64,000 nt of DNA, from positions 33,865,280 to 33,929,279 of the forward strand of contig NC_083605.1 in assembly GCF_029168945.1 (NCBI RefSeq). The letters run 5' to 3'. Under the pieces are notes generated by a model. It worked only from the letters and a program-made list of their open reading frames with translations. It was not told the DNA's origin and did no database searches. This DNA comes from Cannabis sativa. Its lineage: Eukaryota > Streptophyta > Magnoliopsida > Rosales > Cannabaceae. A program made the position numbers and the translations under genes. Within the stretch, counting starts at the first letter, position 1; every line of letters begins with the position of its first letter. Shown here one piece after another: positions 48,526 through 60,663 of this stretch.

Positions 48526-51138
48526 ACCATTACACATACATAATAGTGTTAGATCTCGAAAGATAAATATTGTATATGCAACATCTAGCTGTTCATCAAT
48601 TGATGACACCATAGACTAGTATTTTTACGATATGAAACAAGAAGATTGCATAAATAAGATTACTTTGACTTTTGCTAATTTAAGCATCGTTGGATTCTTA
48701 TTTATAAACGAAATTATCCTAATTCCTCTTAGCTTATTCATTTCGAATTAGCTCAATAACATATCATTGGATGAATGGTCTATAAATCATTTCATGTCAT
48801 TCTATTTTCTCTTAAGAAATTAAATGACATATGATTATAACCCGAAATTCTATTCCACAATGATATAAGTCCTCAATCTTAGAAATCTCCTACTTGTATG
48901 GGCAAATCTGACTTAGAGTTTAAATTAGTAGTGGTGGTCCAAGATAGAATTACTCATTATATTTGGTATAAATTTAAGTCTTTGACTTTAATTTTAGATT
49001 CCAAACAGAAATTTTCTTACATTTCTATTTCCAGAATACAATACAGTTACACTTTCACAAGTGTTTAATATCCATCTTCTATTAATGGATTCAAAAAAAA
49101 AACTGTATATTAAAGTATGGAATATGAGTTTAGTATTCTGTGACCAGGATCCACTTGCACTATTCTAAGAACTCTTTGATGTAACTACACCTAAGTCATC
49201 AAAAAGACACAACCACACTTTTTTTTTATCTATGGCATTGGTATCTTGATCATAGTGGTATTGACAAGATCAATCTCTGCAAAGAGTTAATATGCGTATA
49301 TCCACTGAAAGTAAGTTCATCTCATTCGCAGATGGATGTACATTCAGGGGTGGATATGAGTTTTTTGTTGTATTTTTAAAACGGTAACTCTAGATTATAC
49401 CTTATGCAAAGAAATTTGAAATGTTTGAAAAATTTCTTAATTTCTAGCAATGGTAAAAACCATTAAGGTAAGTGGTTAAAGATCTTGCGAACTGATAGGG
49501 GTGGAGAAATAGTTAGTAGATATGCAGTTCAAAGATCATTAATTTGATTTTTGAATTATATCCAAACTTACCTCCCCAGAAATTTCGATTTGCATATTGA
49601 TGATTAGTTACTAGTTGTTGCCTAAGACCTTTTATGATAATACAATTTCAGAATGATGTAATGGTTGTATACTTAATGTAAATCATTACTAGATTCATGG
49701 ATGACCTAATCAAAATATTAAGAAAAGCTAGAACTGTTAACCATGGTTTGCATGTTTGTTAGCTATTCTAAGTTATTAGGGGTGGACCATCCCATAGTCA
49801 ATAGATAAGAAAGTGTTTGTTTAAACAAATACTACTTTTCTAAGAAAATGACTAAGTCTGAAAATAAAGTAGCAAATAAAGGAGATATTTTTTTCTTGAT
49901 TCCATAAGTGTTCTATCATCGTATTTGACATATGATGATCCCACTGCCTCTGTTATTCTGTCACAACCGAAGAGGTCAATACCATTTAGTTTTCTTAGAC
50001 ATAATTCACGGTACCTTGTCGTAGTGGGAGAGTTTCTAGGAACTCACCTTCTTATGACTTGGAAGACACTAGTGATTAAAATCCATTGTGAGTTTAAACA
50101 AGTAATGGATTGTTAAGATAAGAAACTAAGAAGAAAAGCCAATAGAACTATGGTTGAATCCATTCACATGGAATAACCTAAAGTTTTCTATTACAAGGAC
50201 ATAAAAGGAATTTTCGTTAATAAGTCTATTCAATGGACTTAACAAAACTTCCTGTTCCTAGTATTATATGTTTGAGTTTATCTAAACCTATGGCTTATGG
50301 TATACCTGGTAATTACTTACTCTAATGCAAGCAACTTACTTTAGTAAGATGCTGAAGCATTTTCTTTCTAATGGCAATCTATAAAAGCTTCTCGACTTCT
50401 AGGCATAGATTTTATTTATCTAAGGAAAAGTCTCAACTATTCCAGAAAAGATAAAGCCATGAAAGAATTTCTTATATCAACAGTGAGAGGTCTCAGATAT
50501 GCTTTAGTATGCCTTAGACCAGACACCTGCTGTTGAGTGGGAGTAATGAGTAGGTATCAGATTAATCCAGGAGAAGAACATTGGAAGACAATCAAGTAAA
50601 TCTTAAGATAAAGAAGAGGAACTATATGTTAGTCTATAAGGGTGTGTTTAAAACTCATAGACTACACCATATCAGATTTTGAAATTTGCCTTTGTGCTAG
50701 AAAATCTTTCTGATAAGATGGTGATTACTCTAGGGGTGGAGAAGTGATTTTGGAGAAGTGTAAAAACCTATCTGAAGTCTCTTAGTCCACCAGAGAGAGA
50801 CTGAATGTTAAAGTTGCAGGAAAGGTACTTATTCAGTCTAAGGAAAGTTCTATACAACTTTGGCACCATTCCAAATTGCCTTAACTACTAGTGTTATTTC
50901 CTGATTAACCAAAAGTAGTTGCCAAAGGTATAGAATCCAGTATCCCAAAAGAGTAGACATATAGAGAGGAATTTCACATTATCAATGATTTTGTGATTAA
51001 GGAAGAGTAATGGTGGAGAAAAGGTTGTGTTTAATTCAACCTTTCAGATCCTATTAGGAGGAGTTTACTACTACTACACTTGATTTGTATATCAAGGTGT
51101 TGAGATTATTTGAAACGCACTTTTTGTTTTAGATTAGT
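48526..51138 (+). other. Element D 3' non-coding interior
   Basis: Continues D after element E. It carries AGGGGTGGA motifs near 49345, 49498, 49783 and 50733, and GTGGGAG motifs near 50025 and 50537. No domain-bearing frame. Confidence 0.6.
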
Positions 51139-51151
51139 GCAAGTGGGAGTT
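51139..51151 (+). other. Element D polypurine tract
   Basis: GCAAGTGGGAGTT directly before the 3' LTR, in the expected place for plus-strand priming. Confidence 0.8.
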
Positions 51152-53042
51152 TGTTGGGTTATGCCCTAAAAAAACTCATTTCAATATAATCAGATTTACT
51201 TATTAATATAGATCAGAAATAACATTTAATGTTGCATGGTTCACATGATTTATTTCATGATTATATGTACATAATGTATGAATTCATCTGAAACCCTTTT
51301 CACATACTTGATCCTGTTTATTGTGTCGTCAACACTTTGGAAAGTAAACTTGACTATGTGAATAAAGTTTCCTAGATTTATCAGACACAGGGTTTTACTG
51401 ATATGATAATCTACAACAGAGTTTACTTGCATTTGGAGAAATGCTATGTTCTTTCCAGAGCATTGGTTAAAGTAAAGCTCAGATTGGATGCATGGAGTAT
51501 GCATCGGAAGGGACCGATATTGAACTTTGACTTAGATTTATTAAACTTACCGTAATATCTATTCATGTCAATATCGCCTAGTTGATCCTAGATCAAATGA
51601 TTTTAATCCTGTTATGATTAGGCTCAATCTCAAGAGGTTATTCGTGTTCTTTGATTTGTTAGTTAAGCCTACTTTTGGCTCAGGGTGATACGTACATTTT
51701 GGGAACACGCTAGTGCAATTGAGTGGGAGCGCTAACATAAACATGGAATCTATAGCTTCTATCTGGCGAATAGTAAGTAAAGGATGATCTCCTTCGAGCT
51801 TGACCAAACGAAAATAAATGGTGGAGTACTCATTTCACATAAGCTGAAATATCATTGATACGGGGTTGAGTGTTTTAAGGATAAAATGCATTGTAGGGTG
51901 TAACGGTAATCTAATCCATTTACAGTGTAGATCATTCATATAGAGGATCATTGATCAAATTAGGATTATAACAATGGATAACTAATGATGTGTCTATATG
52001 GTGGAACATATAGAGCATTCTATATACTGAGAGTGCAATTCTAAGTTCTATGCATGGATTCAACGAAGAATTAATAAGTCAGTGAATTTAGGTTATAAAT
52101 TCTTGATCTGCTTATTGGAAGCTCGGCTATATAGACCCATGGTCCCCCCACTAGTTGAGATAATATTGCTTGTAAGACTCATATAATTGGTTTTGATTTA
52201 TCAATTATAATTCTCAAATTAGACTATGTCTATTTGTAAAATTTTCACTAAGTAAGGGCGAAATTGTAAAGAAAGAGTTTTAGGGGCATATTTTTTAATT
52301 ATGATACTTTGTATGGTTCAATTAATAAATATGATAAATGATAATATTATTTAATAATTATTTATAGTTATTAAATAGTTAGAATTGGCATTTAAATGGT
52401 TGAATTTGAAAATTGGCGTTTTTGAGAAAATCAGATGCAAAAGTGATAAAACTGCAAAATTGCAAAAAGTGAGGCCCAAATCCATACAGATATGGCCGGC
52501 CACTTTTATAGGAATTATCCTCTGATATTTTCATTATTTTAATGCCAAATAATTCAAACCTAACCCTAGTGGAATGCTATAAATAGATAGTGAAGGCTTC
52601 AGGAAATTAACACTTAACTTTACACTTTTTCCTTCAGAGAAAAACCTGAGCCTTCTCTCTCTATACCTAGTCGCCACCTTCTTCTCTTTCTTCCCTCTTC
52701 AATTTCGAAATTTCTTAGTGTTAGAGTAGTGCCCATACACAGCAAGTGATACCTCAATCATAGTGAGGAAGATCGTGAAGAAAGACTTTCAGCAAAAAGG
52801 AGTTTCAACACTAAAGAATCAGAGAAAGAGATCCAGGTTTAGATATTGATAATGCTCTGCTACAGAAAGGAATCAAGGGATAGATATCTGAACGGAAGGA
52901 GTCATTATATTCCGCTGCACCCAATGTAAGGTTTACTAAACTTTATATGTGTTTATTTCATCGTTTTAGAAAGTTCATATTTAGGGTGTTAATCAACATA
53001 CATGTGAGTAGATCTAAGATCCTGGTAAAATAATTTCCAATA
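51152..53042 (+). repeat. Element D 3' LTR
   Basis: Starts TGTTGGGTTATGCCC and ends TTTCCAATA, where CCAACA is expected. The duplication CTTTG follows. Confidence 0.9.
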
Positions 53043-53047
53043 CTTTG

Positions 53048-54648
53048 TTGAGAAAGAAATGGAAAATTTTTGGTGGGGAGCTAGGGATGGATAACGTAAA
53101 CTTCATTAGAAAAATAGGAGATCCCTTTGCAATTCAAAAAGCATATGAGGATTAGGGTTTAGATCGCTTAAACCTTTCAACAAAACCATGCTTGCAAAGC
53201 AAGCATGGAGAATTCAAACGAATCAATCCTCCCTCCTTGCCAACCTTTTCAAGTCCAAATACTTTCGTCGGTCTACTTTTTTGGAAGCTTCTTTAGGCCA
53301 CTCGCCTTCTTATGTCTGGCAGAGCTTACATTGGGGAAAATCCCTCCTAAAAGTTGGTCTTTGTAAAAGAATTGGTAATGGGGCCACCACTAACATTCTA
53401 AATGACCATTGGATCCCAAATTGTCGTTTTCCCCCCATTTCCCTCCCAAGTCACCTTACCCATGTCTCTGATCTGCTTCTCTCAAATGGTGATTGAAACA
53501 TCCCCCTTCTCCACAAATACTTCCGACATGACATTATCAATGAGATCCTTTCTCTGCCCCCTCCTGACAATAACCAAAATGATTCTTTTTTCTGGCAGCA
53601 TACCCCCTCAGGCCATTACTCGGTAAAATCCGGTTATCATGTTGCAAAAGCCTCCACTTACACTACCCAGCCCTCCCCTTCCAGTTCTGACACTCTTAGA
53701 TCTTGGTGAAAATCCCTCTGGGGCCTTCATACTCCCCCTAAGATAAAACATTTCATCTATCATTTGTCTCAACACCATTCCTACTGCTGAGAATCTTTAT
53801 AACAGAAAATGTCTCCACTCTCCCATTTGTTCTGGTTGTCACATACACTTTGAGTCTGTCCAGCATGCTTTGTTTGATTGTAAGGATATGAAAAAGGTGT
53901 GCTCAGGTACGCCCTTTAAACATGCTCTGAATAGTTACGAGGAATACATGTATTAGATATACTTTTATATATTCAGACAAACTTTTCATCTGAATCTTTT
54001 AACCTTTTTACTTGCATTCTTTGGAAGTGTTGGAGTAGCAGGAATGCTTTTATTTTTAGGAACTAGTTTGGAAACCCAAACAGGATTCAACAGGAGGCAG
54101 AAGAATACTTGGATTTTTACCAGCAATCTCAAAAATATAACACGACGCAGTCTCAAAAGCCTAGTCATGAGAAGGTAACGAAATGGTCCCCTCCAGCTAT
54201 ATGATGCTTAAAACTAAATGTTGATGGTGCTGTTTCAGGAAAAATGAGAAAAACAGGAATGGGAGCTTATTTAGTCCGAAATTCTTTGGGACAAGTTATA
54301 GCTGCCACAGCTATGAGCCGCCAGGGACAGATGCCACCAAAAACTACAGAAGGATGGGCTTTACTTGAAGCACTCCGATGGTGCAAAGACAGTGATATTG
54401 GTATCCACCAAGTTGAAGTAGATTGCGTGAATCTTATCTCTGATATTCAGACTCAAGAGAGTATCTTATCGAGCTATGGAGCAATTGTAAATTCAGTGCG
54501 AGAAGTGTTATCTTCTTTTCCCGCTGTCTCCCTTAACCATATCCGGAGGAAAGGGAATTCAAGCAGGCATAACTTGGCACAAATGGCTATAGGATTAGAT
54601 AACACTTGGTATTGGAATGGCAATGACCTCTATCCCCTTCCTTTTTAA
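53048..54648 (+). pseudogene. LINE RT tail, zf-RVT and RNase H, broken
   Basis: Continues the ORF cut at 32750. First FVEKEMENFWWG, then FNKTMLAKQAWRIQTNQSSL and WGKSLLKVGLCKRIGNG, typical of plant L1 RT tails. A zf-RVT zinc motif CSGCHIHFESVQHALFDC lies at about 53830-53885. An RNase H-like domain (RVT_3) at 54212-54648 shows NVDGAV, TEGWALLEALRWC, VEVDC and HNLAQMA, so the acidic residues and final His are kept. That last frame is open for 134 codons, but stops and shifts upstream make the whole non-functional. Eight A residues at 54671-54678 may be the remains of its tail. Confidence 0.87.
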
Positions 54649-54679
54649 CTCCCTTGGGTCGTTCCATCTTAAAAAAAAT

Positions 54680-54996
54680 GTTGCAATGTGTTAATTATTA
54701 ATAGTAGTATTAAGTATGCCCTCCGATTTTATAGTCAGGTTTAATTTGTAGATTTTTCCTCTGGGGCTCAAAATTTGAAATATTGTGGCTGAATATAATA
54801 ATAAGGGTCTACACAATTTATTAAAGACGAACCCTTACAAATAAAATTGTTATAATATACAAGACTTTTGTTGATAAATTAAAGAAAGACCATTAAATAT
54901 GTTGTATGTCTTTGGTCCCCATAGATGAGATAACTAATTCCTCAACCTCTAAGTGAAAAATTAGGTTTTGCCTTCTCATATATCTGTTAATTAGTT
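54680..54996 (+). repeat. 300-bp direct repeat, copy 1
   Basis: Nearly identical to 59203-59541, same orientation. It starts right after the short A-run at the LINE 3' end and ends in CATATATCTGTTAATTAG. There is no primer site after it, so the pair do not look like LTRs. Confidence 0.8.
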
Positions 54997-55564
54997 TCTT
55001 TTTATTTTTGATGTTTTCTCATGTATGTTCTCTTGTTGTGCCCCAGCTCCCCACATTTTCTGCATTTGTTATGTTGTTTCTTTTCCCAGCTAGCTTCCAT
55101 CCTTTTTTTTTGGTCTTCTAGATTTCACCACTTTAATGGAAGGTAAGACTATTACTGTCTATGATTCTTTCATTCTAGTTATCTCAAACAAATATTCAGT
55201 GGTTGGTTTAACATGTGTAATTTGAAACCAACATTTGTTAAACATACGAAACAATAGTAGAACAACCCAAAAACAACATTAGAAAAGCCATGATTGTCCT
55301 AATATTAATGCTTTTAATGTTTCTGCTTCATCTCACCGGATTTAATGGTAGTTTTTCGGTTGTTCTGGTGTTGTTGTGGTGGTTTTGTCTGTGGATGTGG
55401 AAGATGGAGACCTCGTTTTTTATTTTCTGTGTTTACAGTATAAAATAAAAAAAAAAAGTCACAAAACAGTATAAAAGTTATTTTTGCCATGTGGCAGTAT
55501 TTTTGTAAGTTGTCCGAGATCTTTGAATCTCGAATGCAAACTCTCATTCACACAACCAGCATCA
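54997..55564. other. Unassigned intergenic DNA
   Basis: Pyrimidine-rich at the left, GT-rich at 55320-55440. No coding or repeat signal that I recognise. It continues at 58207 once solo LTRs G and F are removed. Confidence 0.5.
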
Positions 55565-55570
55565 TGTTGG

Positions 55571-57464
55571 TGTTGGAAATTATTTTACCAGGATCTTAGA
55601 TCTACTCACAAGTATGTTTATTAACATCCTAAATAAGAACTTTCTAAAACGATAAATTAAACACATATAAAGTTTAAGAAACTTTACATTGGGTGCAGCG
55701 GAATATAATGACTCCTTCCGTTCAGATATCTAGCCATTGATTCCTTTCTGTAGCAGAGCATTATCAATATCTGAACCTGGATCTCTTTCTCTGAATCTTT
55801 GATGCTGAAACTCCTTGTGCTGAATGTCTTTCTTCACGATCTTCCTCACTATGATTGAGGTATCACTTGATGTGTGTGGGCACTACTCATACACTAAGGA
55901 TTTCGAAATTATCAAGGAAGAAGAAAGAAGAAGTGGTAGCTAAAGATAGGGAGAGAGAAGGCTCAGTTTTTCTGAATCAGAAGAAGTCAGAAGAAAAGTG
56001 TGTTTTTCCTGAAGCCTTCACTATCTATTTATAGCATTCCACTAGGGTTAGATTTGAATTATATGGCATTAAAATAATGAAAAACTCAATTTAAAAAAGC
56101 TACAAAGGTGGTCGGCCATGCCTTTAATGGATTGGGCCTTGGGCTTTGCAATTTTGCAATTTTAACACCTTTTGTATCTGATTTTCTCAAAAATGCCAAT
56201 TTCCTAATTCAACCATTTAAATGCCAATTCTAACTATTTAATAACTATAAATAATTATTAAATAATATTGTCATTTATCATATTTATTAATTGAACCATA
56301 CAAAGTATCATAATTAACAAATATGCCCCTATAAACTCTTTCTTTACAATTTCGCCCTTACTTAGTGAAAAATTCACAAATAGACATAGTCTAATTTGAG
56401 AATTATAATTGATTAATCAAAACCAATTACATGAGTCTTACAAGCAATATTATCTCAACTAGTGGGGGGACCATGGGTCTATATAACCGAGCTTCCAATA
56501 AGTAGATCAAGAATTTAGCACTAAAATTCACTAACTTATTAATTCTTCGTTGAATCCACGCATAGAACTCAGAATTGCACTCTCAGTATATAGAATGCTC
56601 TATATGTTCCACCATATAGACACATCATTAGTTATCCATTGTTATAATCCTAATGTGATCAATGATCCTCTATATGAATGATCTACACTGTAAAGGGATT
56701 AAATTACCGTTACACCCTACAATGTATTTATTCCTTAAAACACTTGACCCCGTATAAATGATATTTCAGCTTATGTGAAATGAGTACTCCACCATTTATG
56801 TTCGTTTGGTCAAGCTCGAAGGAGATCATCTATTGCTTACTATTCGCCAGATAGAAGCTATAGATTCCATGTTTATGATAGCGCTCCCACTCAATTGCAC
56901 TACCGTGTTCCCAAAATGTACGTATCACCCTGACCTAAAAGTAGGCTTAACTAACAAATCAAAGAACACGAATAGCCTTTCAAGATTGAGCCTAATCATA
57001 TCAGGATTAAGATCATTTGATCTAGGATCAACTAGGCGATATTGACTTGAATAGATATTACGGTAAGTTTAATAAATCTAAGTCAAAGTTCAATATCGGT
57101 CCCTTCCGATGCATACTCCATGCATCCAACCTGAGCTTTACTTTAACCAATGTTCTGGAAAGAACATAGTATTTCTCCAAATAAAGTAAACTCTGTTGTA
57201 GATTATCATATCAGTAAAACCCTATGTCTGATAAATCTAGGAAAACTTTATTCACATAGTCATATTTACTTTCCAATGTGTTGACGGCACAATAAACAGG
57301 ATCAAGTATGTGAAAAGGGTTTCAGATGAATTTATACATTATGTACATATAATCATGAAATAAATCATGTGAACCATGCAACATTAAATGTTATTTCTGA
57401 TCTATATTAATAAGTAAATCTGATTATATTGAAATGAGTTTTATTTAGGGCATAAAACCCAACA
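55571..57464 (-). mobile_element. Solo family-L LTR F
   Basis: 1894 bp, TGTTGGAAATTATTTTACC...GGGCATAAAACCCAACA. Exact flanking duplication GTTGG (55566-55570, 57465-57469). Very close to the LTRs of D and E. No internal sequence. Confidence 0.93.
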
Positions 57465-57537
57465 GTTGGGTCCGCCCCTTTTGTTGGGCTTGGACCAATA
57501 AGGGCTTAAGTCCCATTTTGTTTGATTCAATTAAAAG

Positions 57538-57564
<27 letters not shown>
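57538..57564. repeat. Poly-A tract in solo LTR G
   Basis: An uninterrupted A-run of 27 bases, following TTAAAAG. Confidence 0.95.
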
Positions 57565-57568
<4 letters not shown>

Positions 57569-57823
57569 GAAGCAGCAGAGTGCTTCATGAGCAGCAAGCA
57601 GCCAAAAAGAAAGCTAGAGAGAGAAGGGGGTTTTGTCATTTTGCTTTGAAGATCAAGTGGTTGATTCTCATCTATTTTAGCTCAAATTTTGGGTGGTGAA
57701 TCCTTGCAAGGTGCTCTTCAAATGTACCGGTTCCGATTTAGCGATTGTCCTCTCTAAGGTGCTATTCTACAATATCCATTTGGTGAGACTTAAACTTTTT
57801 CTATTTGTGTATCCATCTTTTGA

Positions 57824-57880
<57 letters not shown>
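57824..57880. repeat. (GAT)n microsatellite
   Basis: Nineteen perfect GAT units within solo LTR G. The poly-Met and poly-Ile frames it creates are artefacts. Confidence 0.97.
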
Positions 57881-57881
<1 letters not shown>

Positions 57882-58212
57882 GTATTGGTGATCCAAGATT
57901 GTTTAATCTTGATGTTGTTGTGAGACTCTAGTTTTACTAGAGAAGAACTTTGTAATCCCATTATTGAGCTTTGGTGATAGTGGATGATTTGAGCGGACTA
58001 CGGTCACGTGGTTTTTCCCGCATTGGGTTTCCATGTAAAAATATTGGTGTCTCACTTTTATGCTAGATTTGTGTATTTTATTTTATTTGTGGTGCTTTGG
58101 TTGATATTTGATATTGCATATTGTAGTGTTTGATAAGTATCCTATTTTTGACAAACAAAGAGGGCTAATATTGTGGTTAATTGCAATAGGTTTTCCCAAC
58201 ACATCAAACTAG

Positions 58213-58830
58213 ATTTTTTTTAATCAAGAAAATGCTTTTTATTCATCAAAATGAACTACAAACTAAGGGAAAACTCTCACAAACACAGCTATTACAATCT
58301 TTTTACAAAACATTAAGTACATTTCTATCTATGCTATCTAACTTTCGATCCTGTACAAGATTAAGTCTACTTTTGAGACTTTTTTTAATACTATTATCTA
58401 TACTTCTTTAACTCAAACATTTGTTCTTATATACATGAATTCTGATTTAGCCATATGTCGTATATAGCACCTGCTAAAACATCATAGAAAAATTCTCAAA
58501 GGAGTCTTCTCAATCTCTTTATCTTGAACCAAATTCGAAGATCCTCAAAAGAGCTAGGCCAAAGTTGATTTCTAAGCCAACACTTAATCTATTGGAACTC
58601 TCCTAGAGTAACGGCAGTCAAAAAATAAATGATTATGTGACTCGAAGTCTCACTCACATACGGGGCAAACTCTTATATTAATTGGTATGTGTTTCCTCAT
58701 TAGATTGTCTCTTTAAGGAAGTTGTTATAGAGTGCTTGGCACATAATGACTCTGCTTTGGAGCCGAAAGCTTACACTAAATGACTACCAAAAACTTAAAT
58801 TGATCACCACTTTTGTTATAGACCTGCCCA
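58213..58830 (-). pseudogene. LINE 3' relic with zf-RVT motif
   Basis: On the minus strand a CPVCE codon run (about 58667-58653) leads into D-F-E-S-H-N-H-L-F-F-D-C, the zf-RVT zinc motif of plant LINEs, broken by a stop between its halves. Upstream are further RT-tail fragments with stops. The eight T residues at 58213-58220 fit its poly-A tail. The left limit of similarity is uncertain. Confidence 0.65.
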
Positions 58831-59202
58831 ATTTTAAATTTTGTTATTCACCTCTACAATACCCTCCTTGTTGAAGACAACTTAAGTCTCGAGAGCTTCT
58901 TTCAATATCAACTTCCATCAAATTTTAGCTCAAGAGACTAAATGTGTTTGTCTTTCAGATAAAGGCTATTTACCTATTAAACCAGAAAATTACTAGATTA
59001 ATTTTAGTCCAATCGACTCAAAAATAGAATCGCACCTTATATTGGCTTATAGTCATTACAATTCACAGATAGTATAGTTTTTCACACATATAATGTTGTC
59101 ACAATATTATTGTGTCATTGGTAAGACTACACTACATCATGAGTATTTACATTCTTTATGCATAAAAGATTTGTCTTATTTGTTATGCTACATATAGCTC
59201 GT
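58831..59202. other. Unassigned AT-rich DNA
   Basis: No frame, repeat or RNA gene recognised; possibly more decayed LINE sequence. Confidence 0.4.
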
Positions 59203-59541
59203 ACAATGTTGTAATGGGTTAGTGTTTTACCAATTATTAGTAGTAGTATTAAGTATGCACTCCGATTTTATATCTGGTTTAATTTGTAGATTTTTTTCTC
59301 TGGGGCTCAAAATTTGAAATATCGTGGCTGAAAATAATAATAAGGGTCTACACAATTTATTAAAGACGAACCCTTACAAATAAAATTGTTATAATATACA
59401 AGACTTTTGCTGATAATTAAATTAAAGAAAGACCATTAAATATGTTGTACGTCTTTGGTCCCCATAGATGAGATAACTAATTCCTCAACCTCACGTGAAA
59501 AATTAGGTTTTGCCTTCTCATATATCTGTTCATTAGTTTCA
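59203..59541 (+). repeat. 300-bp direct repeat, copy 2
   Basis: Matches 54680-54996 apart from scattered changes and small indels, including about 11 extra bases near 59225. The match stops at CATATATCTGTTCATTAG. Confidence 0.8.
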
Positions 59542-59573
59542 TGCACAGTAGAAGCATATGTACCCCCCAAGTC

Positions 59574-59627
59574 AAATTGATATTTAATTGGATTTCAAAA
59601 AAAAAAAAAAAAAATTGATATTTAATT
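59574..59627 (+). mobile_element. Extremely 5'-truncated poly-A retroposon
   Basis: The 16-bp direct repeat AAATTGATATTTAATT (59574-59589 and 59612-59627) encloses GGATTTC and a run of about 18 A. A long target duplication with a poly-A tail is the mark of target-primed reverse transcription; only about 7 bp of the body remain. Confidence 0.65.
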
Positions 59628-59885
59628 ATAATTTGCTATATGGCTTCCACAATGTCCACATATTGCTCATAGCAAAGTACTAGCTAGCTAGCTAGGCACT
59701 TCAAAACTCAAATTAGAATACCAATGTTGTTTTTTCTTTAGCATACATTATTTTGAAATGTAATCATTCATCACCAAGCACGGCTGCCCTTATCCATGAT
59801 CTGACAACAAAATACATGTAAAAAGAATAAGAAAAGCAATAAAGGAAAGCATGTAATAAAACCATTCAAAACCCCTTCTCTTTTA
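59628..59885. other. Unassigned intergenic DNA
   Basis: Contains four GCTA units near 59685 and otherwise nothing recognised. Confidence 0.5.
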
Positions 59886-60660
59886 GGGCTTCTCCAATGG
59901 ACTGTAAAATTTTAAAAATAGTGAAGTTTTCACACAATATTACTCCAAACAAACACTAAACATTACCTTATATGTGTGGGAGTTTATAGTGTCTCACTAT
60001 TATTAGGCCATCTCCAATAGTAAAACTTAAATTTGTTATTAAATCAACACCAAAAAACTACTATTTCAACACTAAATTTTGTTTTCAATTCTAATGACAA
60101 CACTAAAAATTACACCAAATTTTATATTATTTATTATTCTATTATTTTATTAATATAATAAGAATATTTTAATACTAAATATATATAATTATTTAGTTTT
60201 TTCTCTTAAAAAGTATTATTTAATTATTAAAAACTTAAAAAGAAAAAAATAGTGTAGTCTACAGTACCCCACTAAATTTAGTGGGACACTATAGACAAAA
60301 CTATTTATAAGTATAGTTTTAGTGTCCTATTGGAGTAAATTAATTTGTAAAACTATACTACATTTAGTGTTTTGAAGTCCAGTTAGAGATGACCTTAGTG
60401 GGATATTGTAGACGACTACAATTCTTTTTTTTTTTTTTGGATAATTTAATAATCACTTTATACAATAAAATAATAATTAAATAATTTATTTATAATCAAA
60501 ACTTATATTATATTAATAAAATCTTATAATAATAAATAATATATTTTTTAGTATAATTTTTAGTGTTGCAGTTGAAATGTAAAAAAAAAAATAGTGTTAA
60601 ATTAATACACTTATAGTGTTAATTCAACACCAAATATAAATTTTACCATTGGAATTGCCC
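59886..60660. mobile_element. Nested PIF/Harbinger-type (Tourist-like) MITEs, outer unit
   Basis: The left end is GGGCTTCTCCAATGG; the right end, reversed, is GGGCAATTCCAATGG. TTA lies on both outer sides (59883-59885, 60661-60663), the typical target duplication of this superfamily. No transposase. The pairing of ends is my best reading; 60006 could also pair with 60660. Confidence 0.7.
60006..60394. mobile_element. Inner Harbinger-type MITE
   Basis: The left end is GGCCATCTCCAATAG; the right end, reversed, is GGTCATCTCTAACTGG. TTA flanks at 60003-60005 and 60395-60397. Length 389 bp. Confidence 0.6.
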
Positions 60661-60663
60661 TTA

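Larger units (their letters stand above)
32751..53042 (+). mobile_element. Element D: family-L LARD retrotransposon, split by element E
   Basis: LTRs lie at 32751-34631 and 51152-53042, with an exact CTTTG duplication at 32746-32750 and 53043-53047. Its own interior is 34632-38355 plus 48526-51151, about 6.35 kb without element E. It has no gag or pol and so depends on other elements. It has a primer site, GC-rich island, leader blocks and purine tract like A and C. It interrupts the LINE ORF. Confidence 0.92.
55565..58201 (+). mobile_element. Solo LTR G, probably Copia, interrupted by solo LTR F
   Basis: Begins TGTTGG at 55565 and ends TTTCCCAACA at 58201. The flanking duplication CATCA is exact (55560-55564, 58202-58206). 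Without F and its duplication it is 738 bp. The GCGGACTACGG...GTTTTTCCCGCATTGGG segment near 57990 resembles U5 regions of plant Copia LTRs. It contains a 27-bp A-run and a GAT microsatellite. Confidence 0.85.

Noticed and set aside
57693..57961. Poly-Met and poly-Ile frames
   Set aside because: Translation of the (GAT)n microsatellite in solo LTR G.
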